NCBI GenBank assembly: GCA_963821495.1
Contig: CAWGEA010000003.1
Span: 620,001 to 684,000, forward strand
From: AC-32 sp963821495
GTDB taxonomy: Bacteria > Actinomycetota > Thermoleophilia > Gaiellales > Gaiellaceae
Reading direction: 5' to 3'
Length of the DNA stretch: 64,000 nt
Shown here: piece by piece, positions 32,162-41,600 of the stretch
Numbering within the stretch: the first letter of the stretch is position 1
Layout of the letters: each line of letters opens with the position of its first letter
Notes under the pieces: generated by a model
The model's database searches: none
The model's input: the letters and a program-made list of their open reading frames with translations, nothing else
What the model was told of the DNA's origin: nothing
Translations under genes and position numbers: made by a program

Positions 32162-32890
32162 GTGCGGCGGCTCGCGCTCGGGCTCGGGACCGCCTTCTCG
32201 CTCGCGATGTGGCTGGCCGGATTCGCACTTGTCGATCTGGTCGGGACGTGGTTCCTCGGTGAGCCGGGCACGGTGTCCGATCTCGGCTACGGAGCGCTGG
32301 GGGGCATCGTCGTGCCCGCCGGGTTCCTCCTCGCCTGGAAGGACGCGCGCGCGCTTCGACAGGTGTTCGCGGCGGCGTTGGCCTACGCCCTCGCCGGTGC
32401 GGTCTCCACCGACCACCGCTACCTCGGCCTCGCCGTGCTCGTCGCGACCGCGGCGCTTCTGCTCGCGGCGCTGCTTCCCGACCGGGGTGCGATTCTCGCC
32501 CCACGGCCGTCGCCGGCGCTCGGCGCCCTCGCAGCCGTGGCCTCCGTCCCGTTTCTGGTCTACGGGATTCACATGGTCCGGAACTTCGCCGACGGCGTCC
32601 CTCCCTACGACTCGCATGTCGGCCTCGACCAGTGGACCGGCCTGGCGGCGTTGGCGTTCGCCCTTCCGCTCGTGACGCTCTGCGGGCGGCTGGGCGCGCT
32701 CAGTGCGGCCGCCGCCGCGAGCGTGTTCGGAATCGGATCGCTCGTCTACCCGGACAAGCCCGGTAGTGCCGGCCTCGGATGGGGCGTGGCCACGCTCGTC
32801 TGGGCGGCGGCGGTCGGTCTTGCAGCGTGGGGCGGGCGACGCCCGGCGAGCGCGACGGCGATTCCGGCCGACGTGACGGGTCCGGCCTAG
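32162..32890 (+). CDS. Multi-pass membrane protein, unknown function
   Basis: 242 residues with about seven hydrophobic segments, e.g. FSLAMWLAGFALVDLVGTWF and VFAAALAYALAGAVS. One periplasmic-like loop is MVRNFADGVPPYDSHVGLDQ. GTG 32162 is two bases after the stop of the shifted iminopeptidase frame. It shares the frame of the first iminopeptidase part, so an uncorrected reading would give a spurious 519-residue fusion. Not recognised. Confidence 0.7.
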   Translation: MRRLALGLGTAFSLAMWLAGFALVDLVGTWFLGEPGTVSDLGYGALGGIVVPAGFLLAWKDARALRQVFAAALAYALAGAVSTDHRYLGLAVLVATAALLLAALLPDRGAILAPRPSPALGALAAVASVPFLVYGIHMVRNFADGVPPYDSHVGLDQWTGLAALAFALPLVTLCGRLGALSAAAAASVFGIGSLVYPDKPGSAGLGWGVATLVWAAAVGLAAWGGRRPASATAIPADVTGPA

Positions 32891-32928
32891 CGCGGGGCCT
32901 GAGAGCGCGGGCCGGGGAGCCCAGCCCG

Positions 32929-32998
32929 CACCGGCGGCCCTACAACGGGGAGAGGCCCGCCGGTGCGGCGGGCCTCTGGGAGATGGACTGGGCTGGGG
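32929..32998. terminator. Nested hairpins between convergent genes
   Basis: GGCCCGCC (32954-32961) and GGCGGGCC (32967-32974) form a perfect 8-bp stem with a GGTGC loop. Alternative larger pairings use GCACCGGCGG with CCGCCGGTGC and CCCAGCCC with GGGCTGGG. It lies between the membrane protein gene and the convergent RTX gene; probably a bidirectional terminator. No T-tract. Confidence 0.6.
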
Positions 32999-33012
32999 AG
33001 AGTGCTGTTCGG

Positions 33013-33627
33013 TTAGCCGTCGGAGCCGATCGAGACCGTCTTCACGACCTCGCAGTTCACCGTCGTGTCCGACTCGCCGGCGCGCAGCCACGCAACGTCG
33101 TGGTCGCCGGGGCCGCAGTCGAGCGTGTCGACCTGATTGTCGCGGGCCAGCGCGTGCAGGACGTCGTTGCCGTCGCCGCCGAACTCGTGGTCGACGCCGC
33201 GGCCGCCCCAGATGAAGTCGCGCCGGGCACCGCCGTTGAGCGTGTCGTCACCGGGGCCGCCGTGGAGACGGCTGAGCCCGTTGTCCCCGGCGGTCAGCGT
33301 GTCGTTGCCGTCACCGCCCCAGATCACGGCGCGGCCGTTCCCGGCGGTGATCGTGTCGTTGCCGAGCCCGCCGAAGAGCCGATCGAGCCCGGGGCCGCCG
33401 TCGACGGTGTCGTCGCCCTTGCCGGCATAGACGACGTCGCGGCCCTCGGCGGCGTTGATCTGGTCGTTGCCGGCGAAGCCGAGGATGAAGTCGCGGTGCG
33501 CGGTGCCGGCGATCACGTCGTCGCCGCGCGTGCCGCGGATGACGTTGAACCAGCGCGCCCCCGCCACGCCCGTCACGGCGAGGCCGAGACCGAGCGCGAG
33601 ACCGAGGACGATGAGCTTGCGAGCCAT
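33013..33627 (-). CDS. Secreted RTX (hemolysin-type calcium-binding repeat) protein
   Basis: 204 residues. A signal peptide (MARKLIVLGLALGLGLAVTGVAG) is followed by about eight nonapeptide GGxGxDxUx-type repeats, such as GKGDDTVDGGPGLDRLFGG and GGDGNDTLTAGDNGLSRLHG. The repeats form calcium-binding beta-rolls. No catalytic domain is attached and the C-terminus has a Cys pair (LDCGPGDHD, NCEVV) that could form a disulfide. ATG 33627 is preceded by GGAGG. Likely an extracellular structural protein; export by Sec is suggested by the N-terminal signal. Confidence 0.88.
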   Translation of the reverse strand: MARKLIVLGLALGLGLAVTGVAGARWFNVIRGTRGDDVIAGTAHRDFILGFAGNDQINAAEGRDVVYAGKGDDTVDGGPGLDRLFGGLGNDTITAGNGRAVIWGGDGNDTLTAGDNGLSRLHGGPGDDTLNGGARRDFIWGGRGVDHEFGGDGNDVLHALARDNQVDTLDCGPGDHDVAWLRAGESDTTVNCEVVKTVSIGSDG

Positions 33628-33742
33628 GGGGAACCTCCGTTGGGAGCCTGCTAGGCCGAGTAAACGCCCTGCCGGTAAGGCCCCCGTGGGGGAATTGGAA
33701 AGATTTCTTGAGCGAGAGGTTCGGGGTTTCGGCTCAGTGGAA

Positions 33743-35029
33743 ATGAGGCTGCGGATGAGAAGACTCGGCCCCCCGTTCCGCCGCCGCGAAGAGGTGACCC
33801 TCGTCGACGACGGGCCGCTCCTTGTGGAAGACCGGCCTCCCGTCGTGGAGGAAGAGGAGATTGCCCCGCCCCCGCGGCCCCCGCTCCTGTGGCCATGGCT
33901 GCTGCTCCTGTTGCTGCTCGTGCTCGGCGGACTGCTCGCGGCCTGGCTGCTGACGCGCGACGACAACGGCAGGAGCGCGTCGACGGTCAACGTGCCGAAC
34001 GTGGTGCGGCTGAAGCAGCAGGAGGCGGTGGCGCGGCTCAACCGGCGCGGCCTCGTGGCGCGCGTGGTCATGCGGGCCAGCTCCGCGGCGGCAGGAACGG
34101 TCGTCGCCCAGGACCCGGACCCCGGCGCTGACGTGACGCGGCGCTCCGTCGTGACGCTCTCGGTCTCCTCGCTCCGGACCGAGGCCGTGCCTGATGTGGT
34201 CGGCGAGAAGGCGCCCGCGGCAGTCAAGGCGCTGGAGGCGAAGGGGTTCCGCGTTCGGACGCGCAACGTCGTCTCGAAGACGGCGACTGGAACCGTCCTC
34301 GCGGAGAGTCCAGTGGCGGGTTCGAAGATCGGCCGCGGCTCGACGGTCACGATCAACATCTCGCGTGGCCTCGTGACGGTGCCGAACACGATCGGCCAGT
34401 CGCGCGACACGGCGGTTGCGACCGTTCGCGGTGCGGGTCTCGTGCCGACGGCGTTCACGGTTCCGTCGTCGCAGCCAAAGGGCCAGGTCGTCGCGCAGAG
34501 GCCGAAGGCCGGCACGCGCGTCCCGGGCGGCTCGACGGTTCGCCTGAACCTCTCGAACGGAGCGGGCGGCGGCGCGGCGCCTCCTCCGCCTCCTCCGCCT
34601 CCTCCTCCGGCGACCGTGACCGTGACCGTCCCCGACGTGACCGTCCAGCAGCAGGACGCCGCGCAGCGGCAGCTCAGCTCCGCCGGGTTGAAGGCGGGCG
34701 TCGTCTGGGTGCCCTCCGACCAGCCGGAGGGGACGGTCGCCGCTCAGGCGCCCGACGCCGGGACGACGCAGAAGCGCGGCACGCGCATCCAGCTGAACGT
34801 CTCGCTCGGGCCGAACCCGGGTGAGCAGCGGGCGGTGCCGAACGTCGTCGGTGTCGACCCGGCGACGGCGCGCTCACGACTGGAGAGCGCCGGCTTCGAG
34901 GTGCAGACGCTTCAGCAGCGCGTCGGCGACCGCAGTCAGGTCGGCAAGGTCGTCGACGAGCAGACGGCCGGAGGCCGGCGCGCGCCGGTCGGCGCGCGCA
35001 TCTCGATCTACGTCGGCCGCGTGGGCTAG
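33743..35029 (+). CDS. Membrane-anchored protein with five PASTA domains and no kinase
   Basis: About 428 residues. A cytoplasmic acidic/proline-rich segment (residues about 15-50) precedes one membrane helix (WPWLLLLLLLVLGGLLAAWLL). Outside are three PASTA repeats (VPNVVRLKQQEAVARL, VPDVVGEKAPAAVKAL, VPNTIGQSRDTAVATV), a proline linker of ten residues, and two more (VPDVTVQQQDAAQRQL, VPNVVGVDPATARSRL). PASTA domains bind muropeptides or peptidoglycan and normally follow a Ser/Thr kinase or PBP, neither of which is present here. ATG 33743 is the most likely start; ATG 33755 and GTG 33737 are alternatives. The stop overlaps the convergent gene by four bases. Confidence 0.85.
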   Translation: MRLRMRRLGPPFRRREEVTLVDDGPLLVEDRPPVVEEEEIAPPPRPPLLWPWLLLLLLLVLGGLLAAWLLTRDDNGRSASTVNVPNVVRLKQQEAVARLNRRGLVARVVMRASSAAAGTVVAQDPDPGADVTRRSVVTLSVSSLRTEAVPDVVGEKAPAAVKALEAKGFRVRTRNVVSKTATGTVLAESPVAGSKIGRGSTVTINISRGLVTVPNTIGQSRDTAVATVRGAGLVPTAFTVPSSQPKGQVVAQRPKAGTRVPGGSTVRLNLSNGAGGGAAPPPPPPPPPPATVTVTVPDVTVQQQDAAQRQLSSAGLKAGVVWVPSDQPEGTVAAQAPDAGTTQKRGTRIQLNVSLGPNPGEQRAVPNVVGVDPATARSRLESAGFEVQTLQQRVGDRSQVGKVVDEQTAGGRRAPVGARISIYVGRVG

Positions 35030-36150
35030 CGGCTCTCGCCCTCGACCACGTCGACCGAGACGATCAGGTCGGGGCGGATGAAACGGCCCGCGTAGAAGGG
35101 CCACCGGCCCTCGGTCGCGGTCGAGAACTGCTCGATCACTTCCTGGGCGCCTTCCATCGCGGTGCCGAAGTCGCGGAACGAGCCGACCTCCACGCCGTCG
35201 CCGTCCCTGAGGCGAACGACCACGTTGAAGGCGGTGCGCTGCGGCTCGGCCGCGAAGAGCTCCTCGAGCTCCGGCGCGGGGGTGGCCGCGGGCGTCGTCT
35301 CGAGGATCGCAACGGGCTCGATCACCGGCAGCGCCACCTCGACCGGCTCCGGGACCGAGTGAATCGCGGGCTCGGGCGCCATGGTCGGCAGCTCGACGGG
35401 CTCCGGCGCGAGCGCCCGCAACTCGACCGGCTCGGGCGCGACGTCTTGCAGCTCGACCGGCTCCGAGGCGACGACGGCCGCGGCAGGCTCGAGCTCGGGC
35501 GGTGCCATCGTCGGCAGCTCGACCGCCGGCGCCGGCTGCTCGGCCGGGGCGGGCGCGGGCTCGGGCGCCATGGGCGTGATCGTGCTCAGCTCGACGGCCG
35601 GGACGGGCTCCTCGACGGGAGCGGTCTCCCGGGCCGGCTCGGGGGGCGCCTCGGCAGCGAAGTAGTCGAGCACCGACGCGGGAGCCTCGGGCTCCTCGGC
35701 CGGGGCCGGCGCCGGCAGCTCGGGCTCGGGCGCCACCGCGGCCGGCTCCGGCTGGAGCTGCGCCGGCTCGGGCGCCATCGCGGGAAGGACGGGCTCGGGC
35801 TGGACCGGCGCGGGAGCGGGCGCGGAGGCCGGCTCCGGCTGCTGGGGGACTTCGGCCTGAGGATGAGGAGTCGGCGCGGGGGCCGCCGGGGCCGGGAGCG
35901 CGCTCTCGGGCGGCCGGATCGCCGGAGGCGGCGTGGGCAGGCCTGCCAGGCCGTCGCCGGTGGGCATCGCGGAGGCCATGGGGCTCCGAACTACAGGCGG
36001 GCTGAGCGGAGGCTCGAGCCCGAAACTCGTTCCCGAAGTGATCTCGTGCGTACCTAGTACCGACATGTGCTCGCCGCCCTTTCTGCCGGCCTCATCGGGC
36101 TCCCGAAGGAGCTCGCGTGCGCGTGCGGCCAGCTCTGGATCCACGAGCAT
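35026..36150 (-). CDS. Proline/glutamate-rich repeat protein
   Basis: About 374 residues. The N-terminal helix LVDPELAARARELLREP may be real coding; ATG 36066 (MSVLGTHEITSG) is an alternative start with a better upstream purine run. Residues about 60-290 are low-complexity Pro/Ala/Glu with recurring APEPVEL units (three near-identical EPVELxxxAPEPVEL repeats). The last roughly 75 residues are an ordered domain (FNVVVRLRDGDGVEVGSFRD, then FIRPDLIVSVDVVEG). No signal peptide is seen. It may be an intracellular scaffold with an unstructured spacer. Not recognised beyond that. Confidence 0.6.
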   Translation of the reverse strand: MLVDPELAARARELLREPDEAGRKGGEHMSVLGTHEITSGTSFGLEPPLSPPVVRSPMASAMPTGDGLAGLPTPPPAIRPPESALPAPAAPAPTPHPQAEVPQQPEPASAPAPAPVQPEPVLPAMAPEPAQLQPEPAAVAPEPELPAPAPAEEPEAPASVLDYFAAEAPPEPARETAPVEEPVPAVELSTITPMAPEPAPAPAEQPAPAVELPTMAPPELEPAAAVVASEPVELQDVAPEPVELRALAPEPVELPTMAPEPAIHSVPEPVEVALPVIEPVAILETTPAATPAPELEELFAAEPQRTAFNVVVRLRDGDGVEVGSFRDFGTAMEGAQEVIEQFSTATEGRWPFYAGRFIRPDLIVSVDVVEGESR

Positions 36151-36309
36151 GAGCTCGGGCGAGAGTGACCGTACGAGGGTTTGGTGATCGATGAGACCAA
36201 TCGCCGCAGTTTCCGCAGGTTTGTGTAATCGCCAGGCGGGGTGGTCGCCCCGCGTACGCAGTATCGGTGAGCCGTTTCCGGCCGAGCATGCCCCTTTGGA
36301 GTGATTGGC

Positions 36310-36335
36310 GGGCGGCGCCCGCAAAGGCGCCGCCC
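36310..36335 (-). terminator. Hairpin after the collagen-like gene
   Basis: Perfect 10-bp stem GGGCGGCGCC/GGCGCCGCCC with a CGCAAA loop, 12 bp downstream of the stop on the minus strand. No T-tract. Confidence 0.55.
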
Positions 36336-36346
36336 ACCTGTCTCTC

Positions 36347-37357
36347 CTAGTGGTTCGAGGCCCCCGGCGAGGGGGTCGCGCTGACCGAGAAGTCGGCCGC
36401 GTTGTCGTTCGTGTCGTGGCCGTCCGGGATCCGGCCGGAGCTGCTTCCGGGCGCCGCGGTTGCGGGTGGCGCGGTCGCAGGATGGCCCTCGACGAACGCG
36501 TTCGTCGAGTCTCCGTAGCCCACCGAGTCGAGAATCGTGCCCGTCGAGTCGCGGACGGCGAGTCCTCCGCCGGTGGCCGCCAGCGAGGCCGAGAACGTCT
36601 GGTCGGGCGCATGCGCGCCCAGGTACCCGCTGCCGGCGAGCAGGTAGAAGCCGCCGGCCGGGATGGTCGTCCCGGCGGGAATCGTCGCCAGGGTGGTGTC
36701 GCTCGTGCCGGCAGACGAGCGGTAGGCGACCTTGAAGCCGCTGACGTCCGTCGCCGCTGAGCCGGCATTCACCAGCTCGACGAACTCGTTAGACGCGGCG
36801 CCGGTCGAGCCGGTCATGAACTCGTTCACGCGGCTGTCGCCACCGGAGCCGCCGCCGGAGGTGACGCACTTCAGCGTGGCGACGCCGCCGGCGTCGTACG
36901 TGAGCGTGGCAGTGCCCGCCGCGCCTCCCAGATGGCAGCCGATGCCGTTCAGGCTCTCGAGCGAGGCCAGCGCCGGCCCGGGCGGTCCTTGCGGCCCGGC
37001 AGGGCCCCGCGGACCGGCAGCGCCCGCCGGGCCGGTCGCGCCGCGCGCTCCCGTCTCGCCCCTGGGGCCGGCCGGGCCCGCGGGTCCGACGGGGCCGCCC
37101 GGGCCGGTCGCACCGGTGGCTCCGGCAGCGCCGCGAGCTCCCGCCGGTCCCTGGGCGTTCCACGACAGCGGCGACTCGCCGCGTCGGCAGGTGGCCCCTG
37201 CCCTGACCACCCTGACCTGGCCGCTGCCCTTCTTCACGCAGGCGTTGATGACGGCGCTCGAGGGGCGCCGCCCGGTCGGCTGGGCGGCGAGCGCGACGCC
37301 GGCCACGAGGGCCAGCGGCAACGCGACGAACAAGACGCGTCTTCGGCGAAGGCGCAT
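36347..37357 (-). CDS. Secreted collagen-like protein with C-terminal lamin-tail-like (LTD) domain
   Basis: 336 residues with a signal peptide (LFVALPLALVAGVALA). After a short Cys-containing segment (INACVKKGSGQVRVV) there are about 20 uninterrupted Gly-X-Y triplets (residues about 70-130), rich in GPA, GAR and GPR. They are followed by a Cys-containing linker and a beta-sandwich region (VNEFMTGSTGAASNEFVELVN through GFYLLAGSGYLGAH) resembling secreted bacterial LTD domains. Probably a trimeric surface or extracellular fibre. ATG 37357 is preceded by AGGAG. Confidence 0.82.
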   Translation of the reverse strand: MRLRRRRVLFVALPLALVAGVALAAQPTGRRPSSAVINACVKKGSGQVRVVRAGATCRRGESPLSWNAQGPAGARGAAGATGATGPGGPVGPAGPAGPRGETGARGATGPAGAAGPRGPAGPQGPPGPALASLESLNGIGCHLGGAAGTATLTYDAGGVATLKCVTSGGGSGGDSRVNEFMTGSTGAASNEFVELVNAGSAATDVSGFKVAYRSSAGTSDTTLATIPAGTTIPAGGFYLLAGSGYLGAHAPDQTFSASLAATGGGLAVRDSTGTILDSVGYGDSTNAFVEGHPATAPPATAAPGSSSGRIPDGHDTNDNAADFSVSATPSPGASNH

Positions 37358-37455
37358 GTGCAACTCCTCTCGTCGATTGCGCCCACCGATACCGGTGGCC
37401 CGTGCCTCCGCACGCGCGCCGCGCGCCTTTCGGCGCACTCTTGTCACAGAGAGGT

Positions 37456-38436
37456 CTAGAAGTGGGCGCCGCGCCAGCCGCTGATGATCACGATCACGAT
37501 CGCGGCCGCGAGGACGAGCCGGTAGATCACGAAGATCGTGTAGTCGTGGCGCCGCAGGTAGCCGAGCAGCAGGTCGATCGCGACGAGACCGACGGCCGCG
37601 GCTGCGAGCGTCCCGACCACGAACGGCCCGACCGAGCCCGCGGGCAGCGACTCGAACACGACGTGCTTCAGGCCCTTGTAGACGACCGCGCCGAAGACGA
37701 CCGGGATCAGCAGCAGGAATGCGAACCGCGCCGCCGAGTCGCGGTCGAGCCGCAGAAACCGGCCGGTGGTGATCGTGATCCCCGAGCGCGAGACGCCGGG
37801 CATCAACGCGAGGATCTGCGAGACGCCGATCGCGAAGGCGGGCCAGAAGCCGAGCTGGCCGATCTGCTTCTCCTGCGGCAGGCGGTCTGCCAGCCAGAGC
37901 AGGACGGCGAAGACGGCGAGGAAGATCGCGATCTGCCATGGCTGGCCGAGCCGATCCTCGATGGTCGACTCGCCGAGGGCGCCGGCGAGCGCAGCCGGGA
38001 TCGTGGCGGCGAAGATCCACCACGCGATGCGCTCGTCCGTCGTGCTGATGCTGCGGTTCCCGACCGACTGCAGCCAGGCGCCGACGTACCGCACCACGTC
38101 GGCCCAGAAGTACACCACCACTGCGATCAGCGTGCCGAGGTGCAGTGAGACGTCGAAGGTCTTGTTGAAGCTCGGGTGTGCCTCGAGGTAGTGCCAGTTC
38201 GCGATCCACGGCACGAGGATCAGGTGCCCGGACGAGGAGATCGGCAGCAGCTCGGTCAGACCTTGCGTGATCCCGAGCACGAAGGCCTGCCAGTCGGAGA
38301 GGCGGCCGGCCTTCTCGCCGACGCCTGCCAGCGAGAGCACGGCCGCGACGACAATCAGGAGTGCGGCGGTCCCGTAGACGAGCCGGGGGCGGATGCGCCG
38401 CCGCGGCTCGGCTGCAGAGGCGGCCGTCGCGCTCAC
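37456..38436 (-). CDS. uppP: Undecaprenyl-diphosphatase (BacA/UppP family)
   Basis: 326 residues, polytopic. The two family motifs are TQGLTELLPISSSGHLIL (residues about 57-74) and ISQILALMPGVSRSGITITTGRF-like (quoted in part: MPGVSRSGITITTG). It recycles undecaprenyl diphosphate to the monophosphate for peptidoglycan and other envelope polymers, at the outer face of the membrane. GTG 38436 is chosen because TAGCGT ends 7 nt upstream; an ATG at 38487 would add a disordered N-terminus. The N-terminal helix preceding the catalytic region is longer than in E. coli UppP. Confidence 0.93.
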   Translation of the reverse strand: MSATAASAAEPRRRIRPRLVYGTAALLIVVAAVLSLAGVGEKAGRLSDWQAFVLGITQGLTELLPISSSGHLILVPWIANWHYLEAHPSFNKTFDVSLHLGTLIAVVVYFWADVVRYVGAWLQSVGNRSISTTDERIAWWIFAATIPAALAGALGESTIEDRLGQPWQIAIFLAVFAVLLWLADRLPQEKQIGQLGFWPAFAIGVSQILALMPGVSRSGITITTGRFLRLDRDSAARFAFLLLIPVVFGAVVYKGLKHVVFESLPAGSVGPFVVGTLAAAAVGLVAIDLLLGYLRRHDYTIFVIYRLVLAAAIVIVIISGWRGAHF

Positions 38437-38443
38437 GCGCTGG

Positions 38444-38449
38444 ACGCTA
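38444..38449 (-). promoter_or_regulatory. -10 hexamer TAGCGT, leaderless promoter of uppP
   Basis: Ends 7 nt before GTG 38436. Confidence 0.5.
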
Positions 38450-38604
38450 GCAACGGCCCCAGCGGGCCTGTCCCGGTCGGGCTGCATTTCGGTGCGAACG
38501 GCGCCCCGCTTGACAAGGCGCAGGCGAACGGTCGAGGATCGACTACCAGCCGCCGGGCAGCCGGTCGCCGCGCGGCGGAGAGACCGACCGAAGGGGAGAG
38601 GTCA

Positions 38605-41600
38605 ATGAAGGAGAGTGGGTCGCGCCGCCACCGCGCTCCGCGGTGGCCTGGGCGCATCGGAAGCGTCATCTTCGCGCTCGTCTCGATAACGGCAGTCGTG
38701 GCGGTGGCGATGCCTGCGGGCGCCGGAAGCACGAAGCGCGCGTTCAGGGATGCACACGGAACGCGCGCGTTCTGGCACCAGACCTCACTCCGTACCGCGA
38801 TCGCGCGGTCGGCCACGAGCCCCGCCGTCCGCGTCCGCACGGCGGGCGTGCGCTCGTTCACGTTGAACCGCCCAGCGCTGCGGAAGGTGCTCGCGACCGC
38901 GCCCCGTGAGTTCACGCGCGCGGCACGCGTGCGGCCGGCCGTCGTCTCGCTGCCGGCGCCCAACGGCCGCTTCCAGCGGTTCGCGCTCGCGCGCTCGGCG
39001 ATCATGGCGCCCGGGCTCCAGCGCAAGCATCCGGCGATCCGCACCTACAGCGGCCATGGGATCGACGATTCGGCCGCGACGATCCACGCCGACCTGAGCC
39101 CGTTCGGGTTCCACGCCTCCGTTCGCTCGCCGGGCGGCGGCTGGTACATCGACCCGTTCTTCCGCAAGAACCCCAACCTCTACGTCAGCTATCACGGCCA
39201 GCAGCTGAAGAAGTCGTTCCCGTTCGTCGAGCACGCACTCGCGGGCGTACGCGCGACTGCGGCGGTTGCGGCTCCCGAGGCGAACCCGCCGACCGGTGCC
39301 GTGCTGCGCAACTACCGGCTCGCGCTGATCACCGATCCCGGCTACTCCGACTACGTCGGCGGGCCGGCGGCGGTGACGGCCGCGAAGGTCACCCTGATGA
39401 ACCGCGTCGACCAGGTCTACGAGGAGGACCTCGCGGTCCGCATGCAGCTGATCGCGAACAACGACCTGCTCAACCTCAACACGTGGGCCGCGGCTACCGC
39501 GCCGAACGGCCCCTGCGGCGCTGCGGCCTGCTTCACGCAGGCGCAGGTCACGGGCTGCTCCAGCACGACCCGCGCCCGCTTCGTGATCGGCCAGATCATC
39601 GGCGCGTCGAACTACGACATCGGCCACCTCGCCCTCGGCCAGCCGGGCGGCGGGGTCGCCAACCTCGGCGTCGTCGGCCGCTCGAACAAGGCGGGCGGCT
39701 GCACCGGGATCCCGACTCCGGTGGGGGACTTCTACGCGATCGACTACGTGGCCCACGAGATGGGCCACCAGTTCAGCGGGAACCATCCGTTCAACGGCAA
39801 CCAGCTGAACTGCTCGGGTGGGAACCGCAACGCGAACAACTCGGTCGAGCCGGGCAGCGGCTCGTCGATCATGGCGTACGCGGGGATCTGCCTCACGGAC
39901 GACCTGCAGCGCCACAGCGACCCGTACTTCTCGCAGCGCAGCCAGCAGGAGATCTCGACCTACACCTTCTCGAACCAGGTCGCCATCAACGAGGTCCAGA
40001 CGGCTTCGCTCCGCCACTTCGGCGGCGGCAACGAGGTTCAGGTGGTGACCTTCGGTCCCGGCTACTCGCAGGCCGCGGCCGTCCAGCCGCTGAGCGTCGC
40101 GATCAACCAGGCGCCGAACGCAACCTCGCGCGGCGGCGCGGAGGAGCACGGCAACACGGTCACGATCGCGACCCCCGGCGCGCACACGTTGCAGGTCGGC
40201 GACACCGTGACCATCTCGGGGGTCGGCGTCGCCGACTACAACGGGACGTGGACGGTCACCGCGGTCCCGACCACCCGCTCGTTCCAGTACACGAACCCGG
40301 TCTCCGGGCTCGCCACGTCGGGCGGCGGCAGCGTGGCGCTCGCGGCGCCGGGCCTGACGGAGTCCGGCAACACCGTGACGGTGAGGACGTCGGCCGCCCA
40401 CAACCGCTCCGTCGGCGACTTCGTCACGATCGCCGGTGCCGGCGTCGCGGCGTACAACGGCACGTACGCGATCACGGCGGTGCCCTCGCCGCGGAGCTTC
40501 GAATACACGAACCCGACCGCCGGCCTCGCGAGCTCGGGCGGCGGCTCCGCCACCTACTTCGGCCCCTTCCAGGTGCGGATCGGCGGCAGCGACTCGGCCG
40601 TCGTCGGCGGCTCGGGGCAGCCGTACAACGCAACGAACATCCAGAACGCGATCAACGCCATCTCCGGCTTCGTGGGCACGGTCACGGTGACCGGCGCGGC
40701 GTCGACCGGGTTCACGGTCACCTACGGCGGTGCGTCTGCGGGGGTCGATGTCCCGAACCTCGAGCTCGTCAACCTCAGCTGCGGCGGGTGCTTCGCCTCG
40801 ATCGAGGAGACGAACCACGGCGGCGCGTTCGACTCGTTCACGCTCAACTACGACGGCAACGTCTCGGCGCCGGTCGTGAACGGCGTGAACTACTCGCCCG
40901 CCGGGATTCTCGCGGCGCTGACGCCGATCCTGCCCGCGGGCGCCACGGCGACCGTGGCCGGCTTCGGCGGCGGCGCGTTCGGCAACACCGGCTTCCAGGT
41001 GACGTTCACGGGCGCCCTCGCCGCGACGAACGTCCCGGTGCTCCTCGGCGTCCAGGACTTCACCGCCGGCGCGTCCGGCTTCGTCGGCGAGACCGACAAG
41101 GGCGGCCCGGTGGACAACCAGGGCACGACCACGTCCACCGGAAACTCGATCCCGCAGGTGTCGGCGCCGGCGCAGTACACGATCCCGCTGCGGACCCCGT
41201 TCTCGCTCACCGGCAGCGCCACCGACGCGGACGGTGATCCGCTCACCTACGCGTGGGAGCAGAACGACCGCGGCGCGTCCCCGAACGGCGCCGGCACGTC
41301 GCTGCTGATCAACACCAAGACGAACGGCCCGCTGTTCGCGATGTTCCCGCAGTCGGGCCAGATCAGCGACGCCGACTCGCTGCTCTACGACTCGCCGGGC
41401 GAGAACCACCTCGGCAACGACCCGACGCGCGTGTTCCCGGACTTGCAGCAGATCCTGGACAACAACACGAACGCGGATACCGGCTCGTGTCCGCCCGGGC
41501 CGATCGCGCAGCCGGTGCCGCAGGCCTCCACCGAGTGCTACTCGGAGTTCCTGCCCACGAGCGACTACGTCGGCGTGGCCGGCGTGAACGCGGACCCGCT

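Noticed and set aside
31331..32890. A 519-residue fusion of proline iminopeptidase and membrane protein
   Set aside because: It results from the inserted A at 31968; the stretch between about 31970 and 32160 in that frame is non-coding in character while the alternative frame has the catalytic Asp and His.
33660..33678. Another GTAA pair between the RTX and PASTA genes
   Set aside because: The two cores are 15 bp apart, not 11, and the flanks do not match the other sites.
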